Shown: positions 1-11,419 of the stretch, piece after piece
Layout: each line of letters opens with the position of its first letter
How positions within the stretch are numbered: the first letter of the stretch is position 1
Assembly (NCBI GenBank): GCA_037127255.1
Contig: JBANSL010000013.1
Coordinates: forward strand, 64,111,688 to 64,175,687
Direction: 5' to 3'
Length of the DNA stretch: 64,000 nt
Source: Persicaria tinctoria
Taxonomy: Eukaryota; Streptophyta; Magnoliopsida; Caryophyllales; Polygonaceae
The notes under the pieces: model-generated
Told to the model about the DNA's origin: nothing
Seen by the model: only the letters and a program-made list of their open reading frames with translations
The model's database searches: none
Translations under genes and position numbers: made by a program

Positions 1-263
1 CAAAATTAAATTGTGTATGTCTTTTCACGATGGTTTGTTCCGTTACCGCTAGTGTTTCTTTGCGATTAATAAGATTCAAGTCTCTCTCTAATATGAGAGT
101 TTCAATTGTCATCTGTTTTGAAGCCAATTGAAATAGAAGTTGGGTAATTGGGTTGTTTTCAACTTGAATCTACAAAATGAACTTAAAGCATTTGATGATG
201 CTAGAGCTAGGTTTAGTTTAATGGACCATTTTAAGCCAAAAGGGGAGCCCGATACACTTACCC
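1..263. other. unassigned sequence before the element A integrase fragment
   Basis: No family could be recognised. Short open frames exist on both strands but match no motif known to me. The sequence stops being unexplained at about 264, where a frame homologous to gypsy integrase begins abruptly, so this stretch probably lies across a deletion or insertion junction in element A. Confidence 0.4.
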
Positions 264-680
264 AGTCCAACAGGGGAAATACCATTTTCTCTTGCATATG
301 GAGTCGACGAGGTCATACCAATTGAAAAGTTAATCCTGTCAGCCCACGTCCTGGCGTATGATCCCGAGACTAATGACAAAGCCATGGTGATCGAGATGCA
401 TTTGCGAGAGGAGAGACGGATGATAGCCACCATCAAAGCTCATGAATACAAGCGGCGGATGGAGAAGTATTACAATAGGCGTGTTCGACCACGACAATTC
501 TAGAAAGGAGATCTAGTGCTTTGGCTAGCTTCAGTCGGTGGGAAATTGGACGCTAAATGGGAAGGCCCGTTCGTCATCAAAGATATCATCAATACCGGGC
601 CGTACAAACTTCGCATAAAGGAAGGAGTAACCCTAAACAAAACTTGGAATGTAGAGCATTTGGAGATGTACTTTGTATAA
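264..680 (+). pseudogene. gypsy (Tat-like) integrase C-terminal fragment, element A
   Basis: This is the end of a Ty3/gypsy pol polyprotein: the part of integrase just after the catalytic core and the C-terminal DNA-binding region. The frame opens with a PFSLAYG-type motif, continues through a HLREERRM stretch and a KGDLVL...KLDAKWEGPF block, and ends in a NKTWNVEHL...YFV terminus with TAA at 678-680. The same blocks in the same order form the integrase end of element B (about 10910-11326), so homology is visible inside the window. One in-frame TAG lies at 501-503. Everything upstream (zinc finger and catalytic residues) is missing at the junction near 264. It is a dead fragment; lineage is by similarity to B. 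Confidence 0.85.
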
Positions 681-796
681 TAAACAATAAAGAAGAAATA
701 ATCACTTAGAGTCGCCCCGTCGCCCACAAACGGTTAGCGGGCGCTTTTCAAGAAATCTCGTTTACCTCCAATATTGTCTCCAAAGCATCACAAAAG

Positions 797-1115
797 TCCT
801 TAGACGCTAGAACTTTTCGCATCAGGCCTCCGATCGTAGTGTAAGCCTCTCGATGATCAGAACTGAGGAAATTCCTTAGACGCTGGAGCTTTTCGCGTTA
901 GGCCTCCGATCATAGCCTAAGCCTCTCGAAGAACAGAAGTGAGAACGTCCTTAGAAGCTAGAGCTTTCCGCGTCAGACCTCCGATCATAGCCTAAGTCTC
1001 TTGGAGAATAGAAGCAAGGAAAGTCCTTAGACGCTGGAGCTTTCCACGTCAAGCCTTCGATCGTAGCTCAAGCCTCTCGGAGCATGAAAAGTTGAAAAAG
1101 TCCTTAGACGCTGGT
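797..1115 (+). repeat. ~76-bp tandem repeat downstream of pol, element A
   Basis: Four full units and a partial one start with TCCTTAGACGCT at 797, 873, 948, 1024 and 1101, giving periods of 75-77 bp. The units resemble the 71-bp repeat at the same place in element B: both begin TCCTTAG, followed by GACGCTGGAGCTT and CGCGTC cores. Such tandem repeats between pol and the 3' LTR are common in Tat/Ogre elements. Confidence 0.85.
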
Positions 1116-1873
1116 GACGATGCCCAGGAAAATAGCCCCTTAATAAATAGAGGTGGGACGTCATAAATAGGTCACCCAACGCGAAAGTCACACACAAAGC
1201 ATGATATCAGCCATCTTGATCAAACTCACTAGCCCCAATGAATTTGCAAGTCCCCCGTCGCCCGAACCCGGATTGTAAACCATCTTATGAAATTACTCGT
1301 GGATCGTGATTAGGGCCTCGGATACTCACGAACATACCATTTACGCTACGAAAACAGAAGCCACACGTCATCCTGCCCTACACCAAGAGCAAGCAACTCC
1401 TCCTCGCTAGCATCACCACACGTAATGACCCAAGCCCTCTGGCATGAAGGCATGGATTACACGCGTCCTCTGCCACACCACGAGGTCACCAGCCAGCTTC
1501 TCGCTTGACAACTCTATAAATAACACCCTCGGAGCTCAAAGAAAAGGATATGATTTTCAAAAGAAAAGCAAGAGCTCTGCAATCCTCCCTGAGATAAAGT
1601 CCTCGGAGCAGAGTTCCTGGAACCTCTGATCGGAGAAGAATGTCTCTAGAACGAAACATCATCTAGAAAACATCCTCTAAAGACGACGACTGAACAGTAA
1701 ACACATAACGTGAACAAAGCTTGTCGCAAGGAACATATTATCATCAAACGCCAACTCATAGTAAAGAACTTAATTACATACGAACACCCTCCCCAGTTGG
1801 CTTTGCAGGTAATTAAGGACATTTGTCGTCATCTTGAGGTAATAAGTATAGGTGATTTTCTAGAAATGCTTTA
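1112..1873 (+). mobile_element. LTR-like segment of element A at a pol-LTR-gag junction
   Basis: The segment starts TGACGATGCCC, comparable to the TGATGACGCCC start of the element B LTR. It ends just before a primer-binding-site-like motif. On its left is the pol end plus tandem repeats; on its right are a primer site and gag. One LTR therefore serves as the 3' LTR of a left copy and the 5' LTR of a right copy. No second copy of this LTR was found in the window, so its limits are inferred from position and from comparison with B. Confidence 0.6.
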
Positions 1874-1874
1874 T

Positions 1875-1892
1875 TGGCGCCGTCTGTGGGAA
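1875..1892 (+). other. primer-binding site, element A
   Basis: TGGCGCCGTCTGTGGGA directly follows the LTR-like segment. Element B has TGGCACCGTCTGTGGGA in the equivalent place, and the following bases (GAGAGGTTCC) also match between A and B. This is the usual primer site region of plant Tat-like gypsy elements. Confidence 0.75.
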
Positions 1893-2025
1893 CCTTTCAT
1901 GACGAGAGGTTCCTCGTAGAAATACGCTTTATTTTTCTCATGAATTTTCAAATCTTAAAATCCGTAGTTTTCTATTCCTCGCAAGTATACTCGTTTTTAC
2001 TCCTTGCACTAACCATTGCAAAAAC

Positions 2026-2114
2026 ATGAACTTCACACTGTTCGGTGAAGAATTCGGAAACCAACATCACGATGAAGGGTGGACCAATGGATTAAACCTC
2101 AACGATCCTCCTAA
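2026..2114 (+). pseudogene. gag N-terminus of element A (piece 1 of 4)
   Basis: An ATG 134 bp after the primer site opens a frame running into the CACTA element at 2115. The frame resumes on the other side at 21405 after removal of the element and one copy of the TAA duplication. The sequence is unlike known domains, as expected for the fast-evolving gag N-terminus. The assignment rests on position and on the clear gag homology of later pieces. Confidence 0.55.
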
Positions 2115-2364
2115 CACTAAAAAAAAAATATTTGCTTCGGTAATTTCCCGTGGCAAAAGGCCAATTTAGGGTGGCAATAGCATGCTAGCTTCGGCCATGC
2201 GACGACAAATGGGGGCGTGGCGAATTGGGGGGTGACAAATTTTGGTAGCTTCGGCAAAGAGCTGTGGCTAAGCGATGGCAAAACTACCCCTATAAAAGAC
2301 AATACGTTTGCCACGGTAAGGTGCCGTTGCTAACTTATTTCTAGAAAATTAAAAAAAAAAACTG

Positions 2365-2401
2365 CTTTTTAGCCCGGATTTTCCAGACCCGAGCTAAAAA
2401 G
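2365..2401. repeat. short inverted repeat in the CACTA left arm
   Basis: CTTTTTAGCCCGG at 2365-2377 faces CCGAGCTAAAAAG at 2389-2401, 12 of 13 positions complementary with an 11-base loop. CACTA subterminal regions are often palindrome-rich; no function can be assigned. Confidence 0.6.
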
Positions 2402-5163
2402 TCCCATATATTTTAAAAATATATATAATACATAATGATTATATGTGCACTATATTCTTCAGAACCGAGCTATAAAATCTCCAATTTGATTGTTTCTCAA
2501 AAAAATATACAATTTTAATTACAGAATGCATGGCCTCAACATACATCAACATAACCTCAAAGAAAGTCTAACATCTATAATGAAAATGGTTCCAATTCAC
2601 CAATAACATCAATTGCTACATCTAGGCTAACAATGCTATCTTCGTATTTTTCTATTAAGAAACATCCATAATCCATTTACCATTTTGCAAGTATCACTTG
2701 TAACACTTCCCTGGTCGAACTCGATAACCAGCTCGCTGTCTTGTAGATCTCTTTGATATAAGGGACACTGGCAAATTCCCAACATCCAATATCTATAAAG
2801 AAGTAAGCAAAATAAGCATCGGACAAAAGAATCGATGTTTGACTTAAATAATGCAAGCTAAAGGTAAAGAATTACAGAAAAATGCATGCAGATGGATAAA
2901 AAGAAACCTGAAAATAATGCAAGCATATGTATTCAAACTGAAGAAGCAAAATGTAAAAAAAATTACTGAAAAATGCATGTAGATGGACGATGTTGGACTT
3001 AAACAACAACCTGAAATAATCTATAGTTATAAGAGGTTGAACATCAAGTTCTAAAATGTTGTGCGTGTTTGCTACTATGGTCTACATTAAAAAATAACTA
3101 ATTACTTGTTCAACTAAGCCCTCAATACTTTCAGATAATATGTTATTAGAGGATGAATACACCGGGAATTTAACATTAACCTTTATCACATCCAAATGAT
3201 TGAGAGTAAAGTAGCAATGATCTTTGGGTGATGTTCTCAAAATTTCACATATGATCTGGAGTATGCATTGTCTCATGGCTATCCCCCATAAACCAATATG
3301 CTGAAATAGTTGAAAGTATGGCAGAAACAAAATGAACACAAACTGCAAGATTTTCCATATTGAAGAAAAACATTTTTCAGAGCCTGACTTAGAATACCCT
3401 TAAAAAAAGCAGCAACAACAATATTTTGAGTAAAAAACAGATTTCAAATAGCAAGTGATAGTTGACTATGGAAGTGATTATGTAAAAATAGTGAAAACAA
3501 GTCTAGTTTCTAAAAAGCACAACTAACCTTATTCAATGTACGTGCGAACTGTAGCAAAACGAAGCACAAGCTTGTAAGAGCTCAATAAGAGTTGCAGTAC
3601 AGTGATAGCTAGAGTCCATTATTGACTTGTGATACCATTTAGTTCTCTTATTGCTCTTGCAGCTTTACAAATGACCATTTTTGTCTTATGGTGCAGGCAC
3701 CCTTCTAGATAGTCGTAAAACGGGCAGTCATTAGTTTGGGATTTATTTGCCGACTCTCTAATAACCTATAAGAACTTTTTTTGCAATCATCACTTGAAAT
3801 ACATTTTTAAAAACCTTATTACTAACTTCCATAGGAAACTATCGACAAAATGTTTACCTGACCTATATAGACACGGAGCCAAAGGTGCGTACTGATCCTC
3901 TTATCTAGCTTGTAAAAAGTTTGTTGACTGCTAAATGGTCCTTTTGCCTTATCTGCACATTTCATATGTAATATCATATATGTTGATTATTCGTAAAATA
4001 ACAACTAATCCTATAAAGTGACATTCTACCAATCCCTGTAGAGTCTCTGAATCAATCCAAGATTTACTTTCACAACATGACATTAGCCTTAATGTGCTAT
4101 ATGCATTATCAAAGAAATTAAAACATCACTCGGATGCAATTTTTCTTTTATATAAAAAAAGGACAGAAACACTAAATAAAGTCCCTAAACAAGATCTTGT
4201 CAGCAAGCATTTGCTATGCAAATGATGCATTAGTTATACTGTAATGGTATTGCAATGATTAATGAAGTTCAATTTTAAATAATGACCAAAAAAAAAGTTA
4301 ATCCTGTTCTTATGACGCATGACTAGTAGCAACATGCTGAAATGGTCTCCCTGGTCACTAAAAACTAAACACGCCTATAAATACTATGAAAATAAACTAA
4401 GAATCCTTGCAGATAACACGAATATAACTTAAGGCCTAAAACATTAAGTAACGTATTATAAACACTCGAAAGAACTGGTTTAAGCCATTGATTAGGACTG
4501 AATCATATCCAACTAAAACTAATGATAACCGACTTCCATTCAAACCATTTTTTTCCTTTCTTTTTGTGGCGTAGGGTTGGGGGGGAGAGGCGATTCCATA
4601 TCTATTATGATCACTTAGTCAATCAGATAAAGAGAAAAGTCATATAAGATAGGAGTGGGAACTACCAATGCTTGTGCATCAACGAAAGTGTCAAGTTGAA
4701 GCATGTCCATCACTTGTATTAGTTGTATAGAATAGTCTTGAAGCTCCTTGTCGGGATGCGGGTATTTGTGTGGCCTGAAATTTCCATTTACACAAGGTTG
4801 CACGAACAAGAATCAGAACATAAGTAAAAGAAACAATGATCATGTCTACAAGTAGCAATAACTATATAGAAAGTAATGTGCCAGAAAATCATAAACATCT
4901 GGCAATGATTCAAGGATTTCAATCAAATGAACTTAATGTGGTATGTTGTAATCTTTCTCTTTTCAATCGGAAAAATGTTATATATCTCATATACCAAGTT
5001 TTACCACAAACACATCAATGAACTACGGGGAGTAAATCTTAGCCACATAAACTGAAGAATATAAACCTGAGTCCCTTGTGATTTGAATAATTAAAATTAT
5101 ACAGTATAAAATATGCTAGTTAGAAATTGAAGCGAGAAAAATCCTAAATCCTGTTGTTTTTTT
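2402..5163. other. CACTA left interior, mostly non-coding
   Basis: AT-rich sequence with many stops on both strands and no transposase motif. A few minus-strand stretches look exon-like (for example 3180-3340 and 4666-4774), flanked by plausible splice signals. The rest looks intronic. It may be a captured gene fragment, as in Pack-CACTA elements, or the decayed body of a transposase gene. Confidence 0.5.
4666..4774 (-). pseudogene. exon-like fragment of unknown gene inside the CACTA
   Basis: On the minus strand a 109-nt open segment is bounded by a pyrimidine-poor but valid CAG acceptor (ATTTCAG) and a GTAGTT donor. One frame is open throughout and reads like ordinary protein, rich in D, Q, L and P. 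I do not recognise the family. Neighbouring sequence on the same strand has further short open stretches, so this may be one exon of a captured host gene. Confidence is low because the segment is short and no homologue is available. Confidence 0.3.
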
Positions 5164-5168
5164 GGTAA
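5164..5168. repeat. target-site duplication GGTAA, left copy, of gypsy B
   Basis: GGTAA here matches GGTAA at 19874-19878, directly outside the two LTRs of element B. Five bases is the standard size for Ty3/gypsy. Confidence 0.8.
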
Positions 5169-5860
5169 CAATGACGCCCAAAAGATAATGGGGTTAAAGA
5201 AGCAGCTGAGGGTTTTGAAAGGTTAAGAATGATAAGCTCCAAAAGACAAACATGACGACTTTCGGTCCGCGGACGAGGAACGCCCGCTCAAATAGGACAA
5301 GTGGCATACGAAAGGACAGGTGGCGTTCATGCCGCCCATCCAAGTGTTCTCTTTCCTCTGGACACCTGGCACCACAACACCGAAAAATGGCCAAAAGAGG
5401 GGAACATCTCCCCGGCTCGACAAACGAAGTAATGTAGTATAACCCAACAGGTAGTAAGGCATCCATCAAGGGGGTTGGACAGCATGTGGAATCGTTTCAT
5501 CCTCAACTTCTACTGTATCAACAGGCGTATCCTCTTTGCCATTGGGTCACTTGATGAACCCGGATGAGTAAAGAGGCGAGTCTTCTCGAAAGACTCGGCG
5601 TCTCCGATCGTGGAACCCCCATCCCTCATGGGGATCCCATGCAGAGGGTAAGACCGTCAGCACGTTCCTTTAGGGTACGCGGCTCAGGCGAGAGTCCTTT
5701 TTCTCCCTGGCTCAGTCACCCCCACCGGGCGGCTGACCGGGGAAAAAATGGCTTCAGGTAAGCCCGTAGTACCCACTTTAGATAAAAGGAAATCGCAGGC
5801 TAGCCCCCTCATGAAGATGTGGGTGGGGCCATACACTTTTTTTCTTGTACAGTTTCGTCA
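5169..5860 (+). repeat. 5' LTR of gypsy B (692 bp)
   Basis: Near-identical to 19015-19873, with shared boundaries ATGACGCCCAAAAG at the start and TTTCGTCA at the end. It lacks about 165 bp present in the 3' LTR (the part around 19287-19455), so one of the two changed length after insertion. The expected terminal TG reads CA here (5169-5170) but TG in the 3' LTR. Confidence 0.85.
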
Positions 5861-5861
5861 C

Positions 5862-5878
5862 TGGCACCGTCTGTGGGA
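5862..5878 (+). other. primer-binding site of gypsy B
   Basis: TGGCACCGTCTGTGGGA begins two bases after the 5' LTR. It matches the equivalent site of element A at 1875 except for one base. The complementary tRNA was not determined. Confidence 0.75.
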
Positions 5879-5975
5879 ACACTCTCACCCTGAGAGGTTC
5901 CCGAGTATAAATATCAAAAAACTATTCACGACGTTATCATTAGCTAATGCCTTTCATGTCAACAGGGGTGCAAAA

Positions 5976-7330
5976 ATGAGCGAAGGCATGGGAGCAGCTT
6001 CTCCCGGGATGATGAGTCAGGACCACGGAGGACCCTAGGGGTCTGAGTTGCCTGTAAACTCTTCGGGTCAGAACAGCGCACCGGAGGTTCCGGTCGTCTC
6101 GCCGTACGTCCCACCGCAAATGGCTCAAGGCTACTTCATACTAGAGGGGCTTCATGTTCCCCCTCAAAACCTGGGACAAGGTTTCTTTTATGGGTACGAC
6201 GGGTATCCCCCGTTCCAGCAGGGGAACCCTTTCCACGTCTTTCCCCAGAATGTGTATGGGGACACCTATCAAGATCAGTTTCATCCCAGGTTCTCCGATG
6301 ATTTTGTGAAGGTAGACGCGCATCCAAGCATCACAGGGGAGAGCAGTCATCTGATATATCCACTTCCACCCGAACGGGTTCACCCCGTGAGAGCGAGAGG
6401 AAGGTGGACTTCGTCCCTTCAGTGTTTACCCCCGAGGTCTGCCTAGCACCCGTACCCAAGCGATGGAGAGACACCAATCTGATGAAGTATGATGGCACCA
6501 CTGACCCTGATGACCACATGTGCCACTTCACGACCGCCATGGGGATCAACGAGTACAATGATGCAATGTTATGCCGAACCTTCCCATCAACTCTGACCGG
6601 CATCGCATTAACTTGGTTCACTAACCTACCGCAGAACTCGATCGCTAGTTTCCTCCAGCTCTCTCAGGTTTTCAAGTCTCATTTTGGAAGCTCGTGATCT
6701 AGAAAAAAGACCATGTTGGACCTCAACTCGATCAGGCAGGGGCAAAATGAGACTCTGGGACAATTCTTCGCCCGCTTTACCTCTGTGGTGGTTCAGATCC
6801 CCCACTTTAATCACGAATCCGCAGTTATCATCCTAATGGGGAACATCGCGGATGGAGGCTTCAAGACTCGGCTTTTCAGAAAAAAGCCCAAGGATTATGA
6901 TACCCTAAGGAACTTGGTGTCTGCTCAGATTGAGGCAGAAGAAGCCGCGGCCTCTAGCTCGAGGGCCAATGAGGGTCCACGGGGTCTTCTGGGGAAGATA
7001 GTGGGAAAGTTCCGGAAAGACAAAGGAGCAGCAAAGCCAAGGAGAAATTACTCCGCGGGCGGAATGCCCGCGTCCCGACAGGACGAGGTCCATTTTAACC
7101 ACGAAAGAGAGAGGCCGGACGCCAGATATTAAGGCTATGACCGAGAAGCATGCAATCAGAGAGAGCCGGTCTCTCCGGCCAGGAGAAATGAGCATCGCGA
7201 CAACCCCCAACGTTACCAGCAAGCTCAGAATCCCAATGATAGGAGGCACGCGGATGACAGGAGGAGTCACTACCAAGCCTCACGATTCGAAAACCCTCGG
7301 GGGAGGGATGAGCAACAGCGGTACCCCCCG
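5976..7330 (+). pseudogene. gag of gypsy B, broken
   Basis: Gag forms the particle that packages element RNA. ATG at 5976 follows the primer site. The first part is P-, Q- and G-rich. The retrotransposon-gag core follows (about 6450-6960), with KRWRD, DDHMCHFTTAM, LTWFTNLP and LGQFFARF-type blocks, and then a basic RGRGRGRW tail leading into protease. No CCHC zinc knuckle was seen. Breaks: TAG at 6036-6038, a frame change near 6400, TGA at 6695-6697 and TAA at 7130-7132. From about 6404 the frame is the same as protease-RT, so gag-pol was probably one reading frame. Gag of element A aligns with it block by block. Confidence 0.85.
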
Positions 7331-9151
7331 GTGAACAGGGGCCGAGGAAGAGGACGTTGGTGGAGGGGAGTTCGAAGAGGGCAGGGCCAGTCTGCGCAAG
7401 TATCGGTCAATCAGGCTCCACGACGCGAAGACCGCCTGGAGGGATCGCGGGTCAACCGAATCCCGGAACCAGAGGGTTTCATCGACACGCTTGCGGGAGG
7501 ACCGTCGATCTCAGGAATTAGTCGACAAGAAAGGAAGAATTATGAAAGAGAGGCCAGACATCCCCCATCAACTACAAGTCAGAGAATCGCTTTGCAACCA
7601 CACCCAGAGATAATCTTCACCTCGACCGACGCGGAGGAGGTCCGCATGCCCCATGCATATCCACTGGTAATCCATGCGCAGATCGCCACGAAAAAAGTGA
7701 AGAGGGTTTTCATCGACACAGGGTTTTCGTCGGTAGACATACTCTCGTGGGAAGCTTTCTCCCAGTTAGGCGTGTCTGCGACAGCTTTGAAGCCTTATCA
7801 CGGCGCCTTGATTACTTTTTCAAGAGATGAAGTGCAGATGGCGGGCACAATCGAACTCACAGTAGTTTTAGGCACCTCCCCTCTCCGAAGAATGGAGAAC
7901 ATCACCTTCACAGTGGTCCGAATTCCGACCACCTACAACGCGCTCTTGGGGAGGGTTTCCCTTTACAAATTCCAGATGGTTGTGTCAATATACCATTTCA
8001 AAGCCAAGTTTCCAGTCTCCGGGGGAGAGACGGGGGAGGTGTGCGGCCAACAACCAGAGAGTCGGAGTTGTTATGTGACCTCTCTGAAGAAAAAGAAGAA
8101 GGTCATGTGTCTCGAGGACACCGCTCAGAGCCGGGCCAAGAACGCCGAGAGAAACCCTTCACCTCAGAATGAAGCAACAAAGGTAACTGATGAGATTGTA
8201 TCAGAAGCCGAGCTTGAGGTCCGGCCTTCCGAAAGGAAGGTTCCGACCGCGGATTCAAGAACCGTCCACCAGCCGTTTTCCAATGCTGAGGAGAGAATTT
8301 ACATGGGTCAAGCCCTCGGAGCAGGGGAAAAAGAACGGGTCCTAGAGATTATCCGACAGTCGCGGGACGTGTTCGCATGGTCCCCGAAAGATCTTTTAGG
8401 TGTCCCCACTTCTATCGCACTCCATACCCTCAGAATCCGTCACGACGCCCGACCAGTGGCCCAAAAGAAAAGAAAGATGGCCCCGGAGAAATCTCGGGCA
8501 GCGAAAGAAGAAGTAGATAAACTGCTTGAGGCCAATTTCATCGAAGAAGCGGAGGACTCAGGCTGGCTCTCGAATGTGGTCCTCGTTAAGAAAGCAAACG
8601 GCAAATGGAGGATGTGTGTCGATTTCTCAGATTTAAACAAAGCTTGCCCTAAAGATAGTTACCCGCTGCCTTCGATAGACGAGTTAGTGGACGTAACTGT
8701 CGGGAACGAAGCTCTGAGTTTCTTAGACGCATACTCCGGGTATAACCAGATTAAACTAGACCCACTGGACCAAAGGGCCACCACATTCATCACCAATCAG
8801 GGAATTTTCCGTTACAAGGTCATGCCTTTTGGCCTAAGAAATGCCGGAGCCACGTTCCAGAGGACCGTGGACAAAATATTTCGCGATCAGTTGCCCCGGA
8901 ATGTGTCCATTTACGTGGACGATATTGTTGTAAGGAGCCAGAAAGCAGAGAATCACGTTGCAGATCTGCAGGAGACTTTTGATTCGCTGAGACGAGGGGG
9001 GCTGAATTTGAACGATGAAAAATGCGTTTTCGGAGTCGATTTTGGGAAATTTCTAGGTTTCATGGTCAGCCGGAGAGGAATAGGCGTGAACCCAGCGAAG
9101 ATAGCAGCAATACAGGAGTTGCGTCCTCCACGGACTATCAAAGAAGTATAG
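7331..9151 (+). pseudogene. protease and reverse transcriptase of gypsy B
   Basis: This part of pol cleaves the polyprotein and copies RNA into DNA. Numbered from 7331, an aspartic protease active site DTG lies at residues 129-131. RT follows with KKANGKWRMCVDF, LNKACPKDSYPLP, SFLDAYSGYNQI, VMPFGLRNAGATFQR and the catalytic YVDD at residue 528 (8912-8923), then a FLGFMVS block. The frame has no internal stop over 606 codons and is closed by TAG at 9149-9151, after which the same frame continues into RNase H. The first codon is not a real start; the protein continues from gag. Confidence 0.92.
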
Positions 9152-9154
9152 TCG

Positions 9155-9601
9155 TTGAGCGGTGCAGTCAACTATCTGGGACATTTCTGCTCAGGCTTGG
9201 CAGATAGGTCCCTACCCTTCTTCGCATTGTTAAAGAAAAAGGGGCCGATACAGTGGACACCAGAACTCCAGCAAGCATTCGATGAGTTGAAAGTTTTTCT
9301 GCAGTACGTGCCAACTCTTCAGCAGCTGCAGAAGACTGAGAACTTACAGATTTACCTCGCGGTTAAAACAACCACCATCAGCGCGGTTCTCACCAGAGAA
9401 GGGCGATACCCAGTGTATTATGTGAGCAGAGTGTTACAGGACGCTGAAACTAGATATGAGCCGGTCGAGAATGTGATCCTCAGTCTGATATTCGCGGTCA
9501 GGAGGCTACGCCCATATTTCCAGGATCATCGGATCGAAGTCTTGACAGATTTACCATTGAGGCAGATTTTTGGCCGATTTCATCTGCGAAACCAGTTTTG
9601 A
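9155..9601 (+). pseudogene. first RNase H and connection region of gypsy B
   Basis: Same frame as RT after the TAG at 9149. It begins with LSGAVNYLGHF, the usual post-RT block, passes through the GPIQWTPELQQAFDELK linker and an RNase H core with PVYYVSRVL and a LTDLPLRQI block. It then runs abruptly into out-of-frame sequence. The residues normally between LRQI and the second RNase H are absent, so a deletion of roughly 40-50 codons with a frame change lies near 9565-9575. This RNase H would degrade the RNA strand of the RNA-DNA hybrid. Confidence 0.85.
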
Positions 9602-10160
9602 AGATGAAGACAGCGACTCACAGAAGGTTTGGTTGACAAAAGTTGATGGAGCTGTCAACGCGGATGGATGTGGAGCAGGGATCGTACTAACCACCCCTGG
9701 GGGGGACCAGTTCTGCTTCGCTCATCAGCTAAACTTCCCAGCCACCAAAAACGAGGCCGAGTATGAAGCTTTGATAGCAGGACTAGAGTTAGCCCTGGCC
9801 CGAGGGGCTCGGGCCGTCACCGTGTATACCGATTCCGAGATTGTCGCGAGGCAGGCGGATGGAGAATACGAGGCCAAGACGGGATTGTTTCCAGATTACT
9901 TGCGAAAGGTAAATGCTCTAAGAAAGGCTTTCCTGCACTTTACCATCGAGTCCATCCCTAGAGAAGACAGTGAACAAGCCGATTTGTTGGCCCGAGTGGG
10001 GGCCGCCATGCCGACAAACGTGGAGGAAAAATTTGATTTCGAAAGAAGGGACCGGCGAAGACTGTTACAAGAGGTGTATTTCGTCCAAACTGAAGGACTC
10101 GACGACTGGAGAACGCCGATCACTGAGTATCTGGGGAAGGGGACTCTTCCACCAGAATGA
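9570..10160 (+). pseudogene. second, archaeal-type RNase H of gypsy B
   Basis: A second RNase H domain after the first one is the hallmark of the Tat lineage. The frame opens with ADFICE and contains the four expected acidic catalytic residues, numbered from 9570: D26 (KVDGAVN), E64 (NEAEYEAL), D88 (YTDSEIV) and D138 (SEQADLL). It is closed by TGA at 10158-10160, after which the frame continues into integrase. The catalytic core looks intact although the polyprotein around it is broken. Confidence 0.9.
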
Positions 10161-10175
10161 ACGGAGACCAAGAAG

Positions 10176-11326
10176 TTGACAGGTAGAGCGGTCCGATTTG
10201 TGATCCGCGAAGGGAGACTATACAAGAAAGGTTTCAACTTTCCAGATTTGTTGTGTGTTTCCAGCCGGGAAGGACGGGTGATTGCAGAAGAATTGCATGC
10301 CAGGGTTTGCGCTCATCACCAGGGATGGAGGGCTTTGTCTTCCAAGGTTTTGAGGTTGGGATACTATTGGCCCATGATTAGGGCAGACGTACAGAACTTT
10401 GTACGCAGTTGTGAAGCGTGTCAGAAACACGGGAACCTGAAGAATGTGCCCACCGAGCCGCTTCAAAACATCTATGGGGCCTGTCCTTTCGCCTTGTGGG
10501 GAATGGACATTCTGGGCCCTTTTCCCACGGCCTCCGGATAGCTCAAATATGTCCTGGTCCTGGTGGACTATTTCACCAAATGGGTAGAAGCGGAAGCGAT
10601 GGGTTTGATCACCGCGGAGAAGGTCAGAAAATTCTTGTGGAAGAACCTAGTGTGCCGGTTCGGAGTTCTTGAAGCCATCATCACCGACCATGGGACGCAG
10701 TTCGATTGTGAAAACATCCGGGACTTCTGCGAGGGCCTCGGGATAAAGTTGAAATTCTCATCAGTAGCTCACCCTCAAACGAATGGACAAGCAGAGACTA
10801 CAAATCGCCAAATCTTGGAAGGTATCAAGAAGAAGTTGGGGAGAACTTCCAAAGGCCGGTGGGCGGAACTCCTCCCCCTGGTCCTCTGGTCATATCGTAC
10901 CTCACCAAAAACTCCAACCAAGGAGTCACCCTTTTCTTTGGTATTCGGGACAGATGCGGTCATCCCAGTCGAGCATTTGATTCCTTCTGTACGAGTCCTA
11001 GCCTACGAGTCCAAGGCCAACGACGAAGCTCTGGAAGTCGAGATGCACCTTCGGGAAGAAAGGCGGATGGTCGCCGAAATTAATGCCCGGGAGTACAAAA
11101 GGAAACCCAAAGGCACAGGGACCAGCATCTCGAGGAGCGATGATTTGAGAAGGGAGACCTGGTCCTCCGCCTGGCCCTGGCAGGAGGAAAGCTAGACGCC
11201 AAATGGAAAGGGCCCTATGTAGTCGTCGAACGCATCCATGTCGGAGCATACAAGTTACAAACCCCTGAAGGCGTTGTTCTTTGGAAGACGTGGAATGCAG
11301 AACACTTGAAGAAATACTACGTGTAA
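10176..11326 (+). pseudogene. integrase of gypsy B
   Basis: Integrase inserts the cDNA. Numbered from 10176, an HHCC zinc finger is visible (H41, H47 or H48, C79, C82), followed by the catalytic D111 in WGMDILGPF, D in IITDHGTQF and E in GQAETTNRQ. TAG at 10539-10541 interrupts the core. Near 11095-11150 the frame shifts and a further stop is present. The C-terminal block KGDLVLRLA...KLDAKWKGPY and the TWNAEHLKKYYV terminus end at TAA, 11324-11326. The element A fragment at 264-680 matches this end. Confidence 0.9.
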
Positions 11327-11419
11327 TCTCTAAAGTTCCTTCGAAGTTTATCTAAGTCACCCCCGCTACCAGTAAATAAATCAAAGCAGTTAGTGGGTAC
11401 TTTATGAATCTTTCTACGG

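Noticed and set aside
5194..5469. Frames inside the gypsy B LTR, repeated near 19040-19402
   Set aside because: They occur because the LTR is duplicated and do not resemble any protein.
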